A stretch of DNA of 64,000 nt from Desulfobulbus sp. Tol-SR (lineage in GTDB: Bacteria > Desulfobacterota > Desulfobulbia > Desulfobulbales > Desulfocapsaceae): positions 1 to 64,000 of the forward strand of contig JROS01000007.1 of assembly GCA_000769715.1 (NCBI GenBank). The letters run 5' to 3'. A program made the position numbers and the translations under genes. The notes beneath the pieces were generated by a model, which was not told the DNA's origin, ran no database searches, and was given only the letters and a program-made list of their open reading frames with translations. Shown piece after piece: positions 54,332 to 64,000 of the stretch; positions within the stretch are counted from its first letter, which is position 1; each line of letters starts with the position of its first letter.

Positions 54332-55638
54332 CTCCAGACCTCCGAGTGGACTACCGCGCAGATGGCCGAGGTCAGGGTCTGCAGATCCTCGTCGGTAATA
54401 CAGTACGGGGGCATGACATAGACCAGCCGGCCGAAGGGACGGACCCAGACGCCGTGCTCGACAAAGGCCTGCTGGACGGCAGCCAGCCGCACCGGTTCCC
54501 TCAACTCGACCACGCCGATGGCGCCGAGGACCCTGACCTCGGCGACCTGCCCGCACTCCCGGCAGGGGGCCAGGCCCTCCCGGAGCAGGCCCTCGATCCT
54601 CTTCACCCGGGCCTGCCAGTCCGATTCCACAAGCAGGTCGATCGAGGCGATCGCCACCCGGCAGGCCAGCGGGTTGGCCATAAAGGTCGGGCCGTGCATG
54701 AAGACGCCGGGGTCCGCCCCGGAGATGCCGTGTCCGACCGCCGCCGTGGCGAGGACCGCGGCCAGGGTCATGTAGCCGCCGGTCAGGGCCTTGCCGAGAC
54801 AGAGGATGTCGGGAGATATGCCGGCATGCTCGCAGGCGAAGAGCCGGCCGCTGCGGCCGAAGCCGGTGGCGATCTCGTCGGCGATGAGCAGCACCCGGTA
54901 TTCGTCGCAGAGCCGGCGGGCCTGGCGGAGGTACTCGGGATGGTAGAAGCGCATGCCGCCTGCGCCCTGGACGATCGGTTCGAGGATCACGGCGCAGATC
55001 TGCCCGTGGTTTTCCTCGAGCAATCCGGCAAGGGAGGCGATATCGCCCGGGTCCCATTCGTCATCGAAATGACATTCGGGGCGGTCGGCGAAGAACTGCC
55101 GCGGCAGGATGCCGCCATAGAGCGAGTGCATGCCGGCGACCGGATCGCAGACCGACATGGCGTGGAAGGTATCGCCGTGGTATCCCGACCTGATGGTCAA
55201 GAAACGGTTTTTCCACGGTTTTCCCAGGGCATGCCAGTACTGGATCGCCATCTTCATCGCCACTTCCACGGCCACCGACCCGGAGTCGCAGAAAAAAACC
55301 CGGTCAAGGCCGGCCGGGGTCAGCTGCACCAGCCGCCGGCCGAGTTCCACCGCCGGTTCATGGGTGAGGCCGCCGAACATCACATGGGCGAGCTGCTCGG
55401 CCTGGTCCCTGATCGCTTCGTTCAGCCGGGGGTGGCTGTAGCCGTGGATCACCGACCACCAGGAGGCCATGCCGTCGATCAGCTCCCGTCCGTCCATGAG
55501 ACGAAGGCGCACCCCTTTGGCCGAGGCCACCGGATAGACCGACAGGGGCTGATCGATGGAGGTGTAGGGATGCCAGAGATGCCTGCGGTCGAAATCGAGG
55601 AGATCGGCAGTGGACCTGACTGCGAGGGTCTCCGTCAT
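54328..55638 (-). CDS. bioA: Adenosylmethionine-8-amino-7-oxononanoate aminotransferase
   Basis: 436 residues. PLP-dependent class III aminotransferase: [18 protein letters not shown] at the N-terminus, [36 protein letters not shown] and the PLP lysine in [14 protein letters not shown]. Uses SAM as amino donor. It is coupled to bioB by an ATGA overlap. Confidence 0.95.
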   Translation of the reverse strand: MTETLAVRSTADLLDFDRRHLWHPYTSIDQPLSVYPVASAKGVRLRLMDGRELIDGMASWWSVIHGYSHPRLNEAIRDQAEQLAHVMFGGLTHEPAVELGRRLVQLTPAGLDRVFFCDSGSVAVEVAMKMAIQYWHALGKPWKNRFLTIRSGYHGDTFHAMSVCDPVAGMHSLYGGILPRQFFADRPECHFDDEWDPGDIASLAGLLEENHGQICAVILEPIVQGAGGMRFYHPEYLRQARRLCDEYRVLLIADEIATGFGRSGRLFACEHAGISPDILCLGKALTGGYMTLAAVLATAAVGHGISGADPGVFMHGPTFMANPLACRVAIASIDLLVESDWQARVKRIEGLLREGLAPCRECGQVAEVRVLGAIGVVELREPVRLAAVQQAFVEHGVWVRPFGRLVYVMPPYCITDEDLQTLTSAICAVVHSEVWR

Positions 55639-56657
55639 GGCCTTCGGTTCCCCTTGCCGGCAATGTCGAAACCCAGATCGGCGAACATCCGCAGGTCCTC
55701 GGCAAGGGTGTTGCCGGCCGTGGTCAGATAGTTGCCGACGATCGCCCCGTTCGCCCCGGCCGTGAAGCAGCGCTGCTGTTCAACCCCCATCAGGGTGCGG
55801 CCGCCGGCCATGCGGATGACGGCCTCGGGGTTGATCAGGCGGAACATCGCGATCGTGATCAGGATCTCCTGGGGGCTGAGCGGGGTCAGGCCGGCAAAGG
55901 GGGTGTTGGCGATCGGGGTTAGGATATTGATCGGGATCGAGAGCACCCCCAGCTCGCGCAGTTCAAAGGCCAGTTGCAGACGCTGCTCCAGGCTCTCGCC
56001 CATGCCGATGATGCCGCCGGAACAGAGGTCCAGGCCGGCATCCCGGGCGATTTCCAGGGTCTCGACCTTTTCCTGCCAGGTATGGCTGGTGCAGACCTCA
56101 GGGAAAAAGCTGCGGCTCGCCTCGAGGTTGCAGTGGTAGCGGCTGACCCCGAATTGGCGCAGCCGCATCGCCTTCTGCCGGTCGAGAAAGCCCATCGAGG
56201 CGCAGAGCGACAGGCCGGTCTCGCGCCTGAGCCGGGCATAGATCTCGCCGAACCGTTCCAGCTGCCCCTCGCTCACCGTCCTGCCGGCCGTCACCAGGGA
56301 GAACCGCCCTACGCCGCCGGCCTCGTTTTCCCTGGCCTGGGACACCGCCGTTTCGGCATCGATGAGGTCATAGGTGTCGATGGCCGTATCGTAGAATGCC
56401 GACTGGGCGCAGAACCGGCAATTCTCCGAACACCTGCCGGAGCGGGCATTGATGATCGAACAGAGATCGAGCCTGTTCCGGTGCAGCTTCCGCCGGAGGC
56501 GGTCGGCCGCCTGGAAGAGGGCGGTGGGGGTGGTCTCGGTAGCCAGGGTCAGGGCCTCGGCGAAGGTCAGCCTGCCGCCCTGCTCAATGCGCCTGACAAC
56601 GGTATCCGCCATTGCAGGATCGGTCCCGGCTGGACCGCCATCAGGGTTGACCGACAT
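55635..56657 (-). CDS. bioB: Biotin synthase
   Basis: 340 residues. Radical SAM cluster [16 protein letters not shown], auxiliary-cluster ligands further on ([31 protein letters not shown]) and the C-terminal [16 protein letters not shown] barrel end. It inserts sulfur into dethiobiotin. ATG 56657 with GAGGAGAACC upstream is preferred to the GTG at 56669. It starts 69 bases after fabD. Confidence 0.95.
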   Translation of the reverse strand: MSVNPDGGPAGTDPAMADTVVRRIEQGGRLTFAEALTLATETTPTALFQAADRLRRKLHRNRLDLCSIINARSGRCSENCRFCAQSAFYDTAIDTYDLIDAETAVSQARENEAGGVGRFSLVTAGRTVSEGQLERFGEIYARLRRETGLSLCASMGFLDRQKAMRLRQFGVSRYHCNLEASRSFFPEVCTSHTWQEKVETLEIARDAGLDLCSGGIIGMGESLEQRLQLAFELRELGVLSIPINILTPIANTPFAGLTPLSPQEILITIAMFRLINPEAVIRMAGGRTLMGVEQQRCFTAGANGAIVGNYLTTAGNTLAEDLRMFADLGFDIAGKGNRRP

Positions 56658-56726
56658 GGTTCTCCTCACCAGAGATCGCCATAGTCAAGGTTGTTCGCGG
56701 AATTCCTGCCGCCGGCCGCAAGCTGT

Positions 56727-57671
56727 TCAGCCCAATCTGGCGAGACAGTCGGCCAGCGCTTCGGGGGAGTCGAACTGCAGGGCAGTGACCTTGACCCCGG
56801 CCGGGACGATCTTGCGCATCATCCCCTTGAGAACCGTCTTGGGACCGACCTCGACAAAGGTGTCGACACCATCGGCGATCATCGCGCTGATAATCTCGTA
56901 CCACCTGACCTTCGCCGCAATCTGTTGCGCCATCATGCTGCGGATGACAGCCAAATCCGTTTCTTTCCTGGCGGAGACGTTGAAATAGACAGGGATCTGC
57001 GGGGGATTGAAGGTGATTTCTTTTATGAACCCGGCAAAATCGGGCACGGCATCGGCCACCAGCGGGCTGTGATTGGCAACGCTGACGTTGAGGGCGACCA
57101 CCTTCGCCCCCCTGGCCTCGGCCTCCGCGCCGACGGCGTCCATGGCCTCCATCGTCCCGGAGATGACCACCTGCTGCGGGGTATTGTGATTGGCGGCGGT
57201 TACTACCCCGCTGCCGTTGTATCCATTGACCAGGGTTTCGATCTCGCTGATGTCGAGGCCGATGACCGCCCGCATCCCGCCGGGATGCTTCACCCCCTCC
57301 CGCTCCATCAGCTCACCGCGCTTGGCCACCATCCGCAGGGTATCTTCCAGGCCTGTCGCCCCGGAGGCGCAGAGCGCCGAGTATTCGCCGAGGCTGTGGC
57401 CGGCGAAGCATCGTACCTGCAGGCGATCGCCCAGGGCGTTCTGCAATGCCCGCCAGCAGATAAGGTTGGTGACGGTGATGGCCGGCTGCAGATAGACCGC
57501 CCGCATCAGTTCCTCCATCGGCCCTTCCATCATGAGCCGCCGCAACGGGAAATCGCAGACCGCCTCCGCCGCCGTCATGATCTCGGCGCAGCTCCGGTCA
57601 CTGTCGATGAATTCCCGGCCCATGCCGATGAACTGGGAGCCCTGGCCGGGAAAAAGTACCGCTATATTCAT
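56727..57671 (-). CDS. fabD: Malonyl-CoA--ACP transacylase
   Basis: 314 residues. [12 protein letters not shown] oxyanion loop, the active serine in [17 protein letters not shown], and the conserved HS of [15 protein letters not shown]. It loads malonyl onto ACP, the starting material for BioC, so its place directly upstream of the bio genes is functional. The start overlaps the lspA stop by ATGA; GAGG lies upstream. Confidence 0.94.
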   Translation of the reverse strand: MNIAVLFPGQGSQFIGMGREFIDSDRSCAEIMTAAEAVCDFPLRRLMMEGPMEELMRAVYLQPAITVTNLICWRALQNALGDRLQVRCFAGHSLGEYSALCASGATGLEDTLRMVAKRGELMEREGVKHPGGMRAVIGLDISEIETLVNGYNGSGVVTAANHNTPQQVVISGTMEAMDAVGAEAEARGAKVVALNVSVANHSPLVADAVPDFAGFIKEITFNPPQIPVYFNVSARKETDLAVIRSMMAQQIAAKVRWYEIISAMIADGVDTFVEVGPKTVLKGMMRKIVPAGVKVTALQFDSPEALADCLARLG

Positions 57672-58150
57672 GTATTCGTCCTCGTAGTCTTCTTTTCTTC
57701 GATGAAACTGGTGATGAGAAAGAGTACCGCCCCGACACAGATGGCCGAATCGGCAACATTGAAGGCCGGCCAGTGGTGGCCGGCCAGATGGAAGTCAAGG
57801 AAGTCGACGACCGAGCCGAAGCGCAGGCGATCGATCAGGTTGCCGAGGGCGCCGCCGACGATAAGGCCGAGGGCGACCGCATAGGCCCGGTGCGCGGCCC
57901 GCAACTTGTAGTAATAGAGGGTCAGGCCGATGCTGGCGAACAGGCCGATGCCGAGGAAAAACGAGTGCCGCCACGGTGAATCGACATCGGCCAGAAAACT
58001 GAAGGCCGCCCCGGGATTGGTGACATAGACCAGGTTGAACAGGCCGGGGATGATCTCCCGCGACTCATAGAGCTCGAAGGAGCGCAGGATCCACAGCTTG
58101 GTCACCTGGTCGAGGACCACCGCCAGCAGCACGACAAGGGAATAGATCAC
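57668..58150 (-). CDS. lspA: Lipoprotein signal peptidase
   Basis: 160 residues, four membrane helices. The catalytic aspartates are in [19 protein letters not shown] and [14 protein letters not shown]. The start is GTG at 58150, forming a GTGA overlap with the ileS stop, with GGAAGGG upstream; the frame from 58207 would overlap ileS and is not used. It cleaves prolipoprotein signal peptides in the inner membrane. Confidence 0.93.
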   Translation of the reverse strand: MIYSLVVLLAVVLDQVTKLWILRSFELYESREIIPGLFNLVYVTNPGAAFSFLADVDSPWRHSFFLGIGLFASIGLTLYYYKLRAAHRAYAVALGLIVGGALGNLIDRLRFGSVVDFLDFHLAGHHWPAFNVADSAICVGAVLFLITSFIEEKKTTRTNT

Positions 58151-60969
58151 GCCTGCCCTTCCCGGTTGGTATCCAACGATCCGACCACCGCCGCACAGCG
58201 GTCGCATATGAGCGGATGGTGGAGATCGTCACCGACCGTGGTCGACCTGGTCCAGCAGCGCTCGCACTTTTGGCCGGGGGCCTGCACCACCTTGATCGCC
58301 AGCCCCTCGATCTCTTCGCTGCGGAAGACGTCATCCCCCAGGTCGTCCTTGAGGCACAGGGCCGAAACGATCGCAATCTCCCTGATCGTCCGCCATTCCT
58401 GGGTGATGAATTCGGCCATCTCGCCCGCGACCTGCAACTGCACCTCGGCCTCGAGCGGATGACCGATGATCTTGTCCCGGCGGGCGATCTCGAGGGCCTT
58501 GGTGATCTCGGCACGCAGCCTGATCAATTGCAGCCAGCGCTGCTCCATCCCCTGGTCGACAGGCTCGGGGTTGACCACCGGGAACTCGGCGAAGAATATG
58601 CCGGCGGTGAGCGACGAGCGGTCGGTGAGACCGTGCAGGGACTCCCAGGCCTCGGCCGCGGTAAAGCTGAGAATCGGCGACATCAGTCTGAGCATGCCGT
58701 GAAGGATCTCGTACAGGGCGGTCTGGGCGGCGCGGCGCGGCAGCGAATCGCTGCCGGAGGCATACAGCCGGTCCTTGATGATGTCGAGGTAGAAGGCGCT
58801 CATCGTCGTGCCGCAGAAATAGTTCAACCCCTGATAGACGGCGTGGAACTCGAAGCGCTCAAAGGCCTTGACGATCCGGGCGGCGAGTTCGTCGTAGCGC
58901 GCCAGGGCCCAGCGATCGAGCTCGGGCAGCTGCCGGCGGGCCAGGCGGTGCCGATCGGGATCGAAATCGGTGAGATTGCCGAGCATGTAGCGGATCGTGT
59001 TGCGGATCTTGCGATAGGCGTCGGCGACCTGGCGCAGGATCTCATCCGAGACCTTGACGTCGTCGCGGTAATCCTCGCTGGCGACCCAGAGGCGGAGGAT
59101 CTCGGCGCCGAATTTTTCGATGACCTCGCCTGGAGCGACGACGTTGCCGACCGACTTGGACATCTTCCGGCCCTGGCCGTCGACCACGTAGCCATGGGTC
59201 AGGACACCGTGATACGGGGCCCGGCCGCGGGTGCCGACCGAGGTCAGCAGAGCGCTGTGGAACCAGCCCCGATGCTGGTCGCTGCCCTCGAGGTAGAGAT
59301 CGGCCGGCGACCGCAGTTCCTCCCGCTCCTCGCAGACCGCGGCATGGCTGACCCCGGAATCGAACCAGACGTCGAGGATATCCTCCTCCTTGGCAAACGA
59401 CATCGAGCCGCACTTGCCGCAGGTCGTGCCCGGTTCGAGGAAATCCTCGATGCCGTGCCGGAACCAGGCGTCGGCCCCTTCTTTGGCGAAGAGCTGGTCG
59501 ATCTTGTGCACCAGGGCCTCGCTCTTGACGATCTCGCCGCAGTCGGCGCAGCTGATGATGGTGATCGGCACCCCCCAGCTGCGCTGGCGGGAAAGACACC
59601 AGTCGGGCCGCCCCTCGATCATCGAGTAGATCCGCTGCATCCCCCAGGACGGGGTCCAGGTCACCTGCTTGATGCAGTCGAGGGATCTGGCCCGCAGATC
59701 GTTGATCTCCATCGAGATGAACCACTGCGGCGTGGCCCGGTATATCACCGGTTTCTTGCAGCGCCAGCAGTGGGGATAGCTGTGGTTGATGTCGCTCTGG
59801 TGAATGAGCAGGCCGAGGTTGTGCAGATCCTGGTTGATGGTCTTGTTGACGGCCGGGATCCGCTGCCCGGCATAGGGGCCGGCCTCGCTGGTGAACACGC
59901 CTTCGTTGTCGACCGGCGAGAAGATGTCGAGCCCGTAGCGAAGCCCGGTCTGGTAGTCGTCGACGCCATGGCCGGGGGCGGTATGGACGCAGCCGGTACC
60001 GGCATCGATGGTGACGTAGTCGGCCAGGACCAGCAGCGAATCGCGATCGAGGAAGGGGTGGCGGCAGTGCCGATTTTCCAGGTCTCGGGCGGCAAAGGTG
60101 CCGGTGACAGTGTATTTTTCGATGCCGACCTCGGTCATGAAGGGCACCACCCGATCCTGGGCCAGGATCCAGGTCTCCCCCTCCACCGCCACCGCGGCAT
60201 AGGTGAAATCGGGGTGAAACGCCACGGCCAGGTTGGCCGGCAGGGTCCACGGGGTCGTGGTCCAGATGACGATCGACACGTCGGATCCGGCCAGTGCCGG
60301 GCAGACGTCGGAGAAATCCTCGGTCACCGGAAATTTGACGTAGATCGACGGTGAACGGTGATCGTGATATTCAACCTCGGCCTCGGCCAGGGCGGTCGTG
60401 CAGGTGGCGCACCAGTAGACCGGCTTCTTGTTCCTGATCACCGATCCCGAGAGCAGAAAGCGATTGAATTCCCGGGCGATGGTCGCCTCGTAGGCATGAT
60501 CCATCGTCAGATACGGCCTGTCCCAGTCGCCCAGGACCCCCAGGCGCTTGAACTCCGCCTTCTGGGTCTTGATCCACTTTTCCGCATACTTGCGGCAGGC
60601 GCCGCGCTTCGACAACTTCGGAATGGAGTTTTTCTTGTCACCGAGTTCGAGATCGACGTTGTGCTCGATCGGCAGGCCGTGGCAGTCCCACCCCGGAATA
60701 TAGGGGGCATCGAATCCCGCCATCCGCCTGGACTTGAGGATAATGTCCTTGAGGATCTTGTTGAAGGCGGTGCCCAGGTGGATATGGCCGTTGGCATACG
60801 GCGGCCCGTCGTGGAGGATGTAGAGCGGTTTGCCGGCCGCCTTCCCCTGGATCTGGCCGTAAAGATCTTCCTTGTCCCAACGCTTGAGGAAGACCGGCTC
60901 GCGCTGGGTCAGGTTGGCCTTCATATTGAATGAGGTCTGGGGCAGATTGAGCGTCGCCCGGTAGTCCAT
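58147..60969 (-). CDS. ileS: Isoleucyl-tRNA synthetase
   Basis: 940 residues, class I synthetase. HIGH-type motif [22 protein letters not shown] motif [10 protein letters not shown], the editing domain in between, WDCHGLPIE, and a C-terminal zinc knuckle ([11 protein letters not shown]...CDRC). Start 60969 with AAGGAG seven bases upstream is firm. It leads a long coupled run (lspA, fabD, bioB...). No T-box leader is seen. Confidence 0.95.
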   Translation of the reverse strand: MDYRATLNLPQTSFNMKANLTQREPVFLKRWDKEDLYGQIQGKAAGKPLYILHDGPPYANGHIHLGTAFNKILKDIILKSRRMAGFDAPYIPGWDCHGLPIEHNVDLELGDKKNSIPKLSKRGACRKYAEKWIKTQKAEFKRLGVLGDWDRPYLTMDHAYEATIAREFNRFLLSGSVIRNKKPVYWCATCTTALAEAEVEYHDHRSPSIYVKFPVTEDFSDVCPALAGSDVSIVIWTTTPWTLPANLAVAFHPDFTYAAVAVEGETWILAQDRVVPFMTEVGIEKYTVTGTFAARDLENRHCRHPFLDRDSLLVLADYVTIDAGTGCVHTAPGHGVDDYQTGLRYGLDIFSPVDNEGVFTSEAGPYAGQRIPAVNKTINQDLHNLGLLIHQSDINHSYPHCWRCKKPVIYRATPQWFISMEINDLRARSLDCIKQVTWTPSWGMQRIYSMIEGRPDWCLSRQRSWGVPITIISCADCGEIVKSEALVHKIDQLFAKEGADAWFRHGIEDFLEPGTTCGKCGSMSFAKEEDILDVWFDSGVSHAAVCEEREELRSPADLYLEGSDQHRGWFHSALLTSVGTRGRAPYHGVLTHGYVVDGQGRKMSKSVGNVVAPGEVIEKFGAEILRLWVASEDYRDDVKVSDEILRQVADAYRKIRNTIRYMLGNLTDFDPDRHRLARRQLPELDRWALARYDELAARIVKAFERFEFHAVYQGLNYFCGTTMSAFYLDIIKDRLYASGSDSLPRRAAQTALYEILHGMLRLMSPILSFTAAEAWESLHGLTDRSSLTAGIFFAEFPVVNPEPVDQGMEQRWLQLIRLRAEITKALEIARRDKIIGHPLEAEVQLQVAGEMAEFITQEWRTIREIAIVSALCLKDDLGDDVFRSEEIEGLAIKVVQAPGQKCERCWTRSTTVGDDLHHPLICDRCAAVVGSLDTNREGQA

Positions 60970-61128
60970 GTCGTTCTCCTTTATCGTAACGCGACGGCGG
61001 CGGCCGTCGGTTGGAATAGCATCGTTGCGGCTGGCATGCCGCCGGCCCTCGCATGTGTCGAAGGCCAACCCGCCATTTATGAAACTGACAAGTTTACCAA
61101 TTGAACATCAAGATGCAAGGCAAAATCG

Positions 61129-61267
61129 GGAAATCACGGTCAGACCGTGACAAAGAAATTTTTTTTGTCGAAAATATCGGCCACTGTCAAAAGCGGTGAA
61201 GAGAAATCCTTTAAAATTGACATAAATTCCAGATCTTATTAAAGTGTACCGGAAATCGCGGTCAGAC
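61129..61267. promoter_or_regulatory. Divergent ileS/ftsE control region with a 17-bp direct repeat
   Basis: GGAAATCACGGTCAGAC (61129-61145) and GGAAATCGCGGTCAGAC (61251-61267) differ at one base. The first is also part of a perfect palindrome TCACGGT-CAG-ACCGTGA (61134-61150). Between them a promoter TTGACA (61217-61222), 17-base spacer, TAAAGT (61240-61245) reads to ftsE. The whole 365-base spacer 60970-61334 is otherwise AT-rich and gene-free. Confidence 0.5.
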
Positions 61268-61334
61268 GGCCGTCCTCCGGCACGTTCAACAGGCACAGAA
61301 ATTTATGATACTACGGTTTCCCGAAACGGATACA

Positions 61335-62009
61335 ATGATCGAGATGATCAAGGTCTCGAAGATCTACCCCCCCGATGTCACGGCTCTTTCGGATGTTTCG
61401 GTGACCATCGCCCGCGGGGAGATGTTTTTCGTTATCGGAATGAGCGGCGCCGGCAAGACAACCCTGCTCAAACTCATCTGCAGTATGGAAACGCCGACCA
61501 ACGGTCTGATCGAGGTCGCGGGAAAACCAATCCACACGATGAAGGGGACGACGCTGGCCCGCCTGCGCCAGAAGATCGGCGTCGCCTATCAGGATTTCAA
61601 GCTCCTGGAAGACCGGACGGCGGCCGAAAACATCGCCATTTCGATGGAAGTGTCCTATAAAAAGCCAAGCATCATTCGCAAGCGGGTCGTCGATCTGCTT
61701 GAGCAGCTCAATCTTTCCGACAAGCACGACACCATTACCGGCGAACTGTCACGCGGGGAACAGCAACGGGTCACCCTCGCCAGGGCGGTGGCCAATTCTC
61801 CGACCCTCATCCTGGTCGACGAACCTACCGGCAACCTCGATGCCATCACCACCGAACGGGTCATGAAACTGCTCAACAAATGTAACAATTCCGGGGCGAC
61901 GGTAGTCATCGCCACCCACGACGACTCGATCTACCGGAACACGCCGCACCGGGTCATGGAATTGAGCAAGGGAAGGATGCACGCCATGCACGGGGGGATG
62001 ACCGTATGA
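61335..62009 (+). CDS. ftsE: Cell division ATP-binding protein FtsE
   Basis: 224 residues from ATG 61335 (MIEMIKVSK), the size of other FtsE proteins; an ATG at 61305 adds ten residues and cannot be excluded. Walker A GMSGAGKTTLLKLI, signature GELSRGEQQRV, Walker B LILVDEPTGNLD. With FtsX it transmits the division signal across the membrane to EnvC-type amidase activators. ATGA overlap with ftsX. Confidence 0.93.
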   Translation: MIEMIKVSKIYPPDVTALSDVSVTIARGEMFFVIGMSGAGKTTLLKLICSMETPTNGLIEVAGKPIHTMKGTTLARLRQKIGVAYQDFKLLEDRTAAENIAISMEVSYKKPSIIRKRVVDLLEQLNLSDKHDTITGELSRGEQQRVTLARAVANSPTLILVDEPTGNLDAITTERVMKLLNKCNNSGATVVIATHDDSIYRNTPHRVMELSKGRMHAMHGGMTV

Positions 62010-62893
62010 ATTTCTGGCTCACCGTTCTCCGGCAGGTCGGCAGAAATCTCCGTCAAACCTGGCCGTCACAGCTGATGACCCTGCTGACCGTGACGCTGTC
62101 GGTGCTGATCTTCGCGTTCTTCTATCTTGTCTATACCAATTTGCTGACCATCGGTGACAAACTGGGCGACGATCTTCGTCTCATCGTCTATCTGGAGGAA
62201 GAACCGGGACCGGAAATGAAGGAACAGCTGCGACGCAAGATCACCAATTTCGATGATGTCGAGGCGATCCATTTCATCTCCAAGACCGAGGCCTATGACC
62301 GTTTCACCAAGCAGATGTCGCGGAACCGGGACGTGCTCGAAGACATGCCCAACGACTTTCTGCCGGCCTCCATCGAGGTCGTCCCGCTGAAGACCCTGCG
62401 CGGACTCAACCAGATCAAACTGTTTTCCGACTACCTGGCCAAGTTGCCCGGCACCATCAAGGTGCAGTACGGCAAGGATTGGATCGAACGATTTTATTCC
62501 TTCACCAAACTCCTGTCCATCGTCGTTTTTCTCTCCGGCAACCTGCTGATCCTCACCACCGTGTTCATGGTGGCCTACACGATCAGACTGACGATCATGG
62601 GCCGGCAGGCGGAGATGGAATTGCTGAAACTCGTCGGGGCCACCAATAACTATATCCGCACTCCGTTTCTGCTCGAAGGGTTGCTGCAGGGGCTCTTTGG
62701 TTCGGCGCTCGGGCTGCTGTCGCTCTACCTCCTCTTCGACTGGATCAAGGTCCGCTTCTCGGGGCCGGGGCTCTTCAATCTTTTTGATTTCACATTCCTG
62801 CCTGCATCGGCATTCCTGGCAATCGTCTTCGTGTCCATCCTGCTCTGCACCGTCGGCAGTTTCACCTCGATCCAGAAATACCTGAGGATATGA
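62006..62893 (+). CDS. ftsX: Cell division protein FtsX
   Basis: 295 residues. One helix near residues 22-45, a periplasmic loop (about 46-160) and three C-terminal helices, the FtsX topology; GRQAEMELLKLVGATNNYIR is the conserved cytoplasmic coupling segment. It partners FtsE; the loop should bind the EnvC-type protein encoded next. Overlaps envC by ATGA. Confidence 0.92.
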   Translation: MNFWLTVLRQVGRNLRQTWPSQLMTLLTVTLSVLIFAFFYLVYTNLLTIGDKLGDDLRLIVYLEEEPGPEMKEQLRRKITNFDDVEAIHFISKTEAYDRFTKQMSRNRDVLEDMPNDFLPASIEVVPLKTLRGLNQIKLFSDYLAKLPGTIKVQYGKDWIERFYSFTKLLSIVVFLSGNLLILTTVFMVAYTIRLTIMGRQAEMELLKLVGATNNYIRTPFLLEGLLQGLFGSALGLLSLYLLFDWIKVRFSGPGLFNLFDFTFLPASAFLAIVFVSILLCTVGSFTSIQKYLRI

Positions 62894-64000
62894 AGGCCAG
62901 GATAATCTTCCACAAAGCCGGTCATCTGCTGCGGTATTGCACCAGCCCCGGCGCCTCCATCGTTGCTCTCCGGCCGATGGGGCACCGGGCCACCCTCCTT
63001 CTCCTCTGCGGCTGCTTCCTCCTCCCGGCAATCGCCGGGGCGGTCGCTCGGGAAGCGGATCGGGAGCCGAAGGAGAAGATCAAGACCTTCCGTATCAATA
63101 TCCAGCGCCTCCAGGAGGGCATCGCGACCCAGCAGGAACAGTACCTCGAGGCGACCAACAAGGAAAAAAGCCTGCTCCAGGAACTCGAGACACTCGACCG
63201 CCGCCTGTCCGACCAGGTCGCCAGGCTGAAGACCCTTTTAGGCAGGCTGAGCTCGCAACAGGTCCTGATCACCGAAAAAGAGCGGGAGTTGACCGAGGTC
63301 AGGGCGGAGAAGGACAAGGTCCAGCGCCATCTGCTCAAGCGGATCAACGCCTACTACAAGATGGGAAATATCGGGCTGCTCAACGTCATCTTCTCGGCCC
63401 AGACCCTGCCCGAGCTGCTGCGGTTTCACGATTCGTTCCAATCGCTCATCGAATACGACCAGAACGTCGTTGCCACCTATCGGAAGAGCATCGCCGATCT
63501 CGAACGAGTTACCCGCAGCCTGGTCCTGGAAAAAAATGTCCTTTCCAACTTCATCGCCCAGTCGGTAACCGAGAAAGAAAATATCGACGCGACAAAGGAA
63601 GAGAAGGAAGTACTGCTGCAGCATATCCGCACCCGGTCGAAGCTGCACCGGCAGGCTATCAAGGAAATGGAGCAGGCTGCAACTGATCTCACCGCTTCGC
63701 TGCTCGCCCTGAAAAAGAAAGAAGAGGCCAACGAACAGGGTTTCCTGCGCCGAAAAGGCGCCCTGCCCCCACCTGTCCCGGGGACGGTCATCACCGATTT
63801 CAACCAGGCGACCACCAATGCACTCGGCATCGAGAAACAATCCGAGGGCATTGCCATCGAGGCCCCGAACGGCACGCCGGTCAAGGCCATTTTCCCCGGC
63901 ACGGTGATCTACGCCGGATATTTGCGCGGCTACGGCAATACAGTTATTGTGCATCATGGATTTCAGTATTATTCTATCACCTCAAGGGTTGAAAAAATCC
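62890..64000 (+). CDS. envC: EnvC-type murein hydrolase activator, 3' end cut by window edge
   Basis: At least 370 residues, running off the window. An N-terminal hydrophobic export signal (ATLLLLCGCFLLPAIAGAV) is followed by a long coiled coil (about 60-270, EKIKTFRINIQRLQEGIATQ onward) and the start of a LytM/M23 domain (GIAIEAPNGTPVKAIFPGTV, YLRGYGNTVIVHHGF). In EnvC this LytM domain is degenerate and activates amidases rather than cutting peptidoglycan; the zinc ligand pattern H-x3-D is not seen in the visible part, in agreement. Placement after ftsEX matches its role. Confidence 0.88.
   Translation, partial: MKARIIFHKAGHLLRYCTSPGASIVALRPMGHRATLLLLCGCFLLPAIAGAVAREADREPKEKIKTFRINIQRLQEGIATQQEQYLEATNKEKSLLQELETLDRRLSDQVARLKTLLGRLSSQQVLITEKERELTEVRAEKDKVQRHLLKRINAYYKMGNIGLLNVIFSAQTLPELLRFHDSFQSLIEYDQNVVATYRKSIADLERVTRSLVLEKNVLSNFIAQSVTEKENIDATKEEKEVLLQHIRTRSKLHRQAIKEMEQAATDLTASLLALKKKEEANEQGFLRRKGALPPPVPGTVITDFNQATTNALGIEKQSEGIAIEAPNGTPVKAIFPGTVIYAGYLRGYGNTVIVHHGFQYYSITSRVEKI

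Noticed and set aside
53132-55057. 641-codon frame extending bioF upstream
   Set aside because: The first 240 codons overlap bioA in another frame; bioF begins at 54331 with GGAGG and an ATGA overlap.
58216-60354. 712-codon plus-strand open frame
   Set aside because: Antisense to ileS, whose HIGH and KMSKS motifs are intact.
60970-61068. T-box leader or N-terminal extension for ileS
   Set aside because: No T-box sequence or specifier hairpin is visible, and the extra 33 residues are non-family; AAGGAG supports the start at 60969.

Overview
The window is a GC-rich bacterial chromosome segment with dense, often translationally coupled operons. Several features together suggest an anaerobic or microaerophilic Desulfobacterota member, possibly Desulfobulbales-like: the futalosine route to menaquinone, an ADP-forming acyl-CoA synthetase, a HdrD-like Fe-S protein, a bacteriohemerythrin domain, an alternative N-type ATPase, and proteins otherwise known mainly from sulfate reducers. 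The taxonomic assignment is inference from gene content; there is no rRNA in the window.

Layout. 1-2385 (minus) is a decaying acyl-CoA ligase/ETF locus: etfA start, a ligase with two frameshifts, and an etfB lacking its N-terminal half. 2446-7205 holds a histidine phosphatase, a TetR regulator translationally coupled to an ADP-forming acyl-CoA synthetase, and a UspA-type protein. 7413-17960 is a metal(loid)/thiol-redox island made of two operons that face each other. The plus operon is arsR, COG0701 permease, mini-thioredoxin, DGC zinc-binding protein, exported thioredoxin, CcdA-like protein, arsC and a split permease. The minus operon is arsR, acr3, radical SAM/SPASM protein and Fe-S protein. 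A membrane HdrD-like protein and a small promoter-bearing ORF lie between them. 18151-25021 is a complete N-ATPase operon (atpDCQRBEFAG), followed by a TerC-type protein.

25922-36923 contains a sensor GGDEF-hemerythrin protein, an SDR lacking its catalytic lysine, a four-gene operon (membrane protein, cNMP/DUF4388 protein, HEAT protein, nitrilase fused to a degenerate nucleotidyltransferase-like domain), the aroK-ygbA-epimerase operon, purC and a DUF3108 protein. 36928-41468 is a menaquinone cluster (mqnP/ubiA, ubiX, mqnA, mqnC, mqnE) directly downstream of the rpoD terminator. malQ and tRNA-Glu(CTC) follow.

45053-50680 is sparse: small hypothetical proteins, non-coding spacers, palindromes and a MITE-like inverted repeat. 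50680-60969 is one long minus-strand coupled operon: ileS, lspA, fabD, bioB, bioA, bioF, bioG (frameshifted), bioC, bioD and a Cys-rich small protein. The window ends with the divergent ftsE-ftsX-envC operon, cut by the window edge.

The best candidates for undescribed biology are the arsenic/thiol island (radical SAM/SPASM plus Fe-S protein coupled to Acr3, facing a Trx/CcdA/DGC/permease module) and the nitrilase-nucleotidyltransferase-like fusion in its signalling-type operon.
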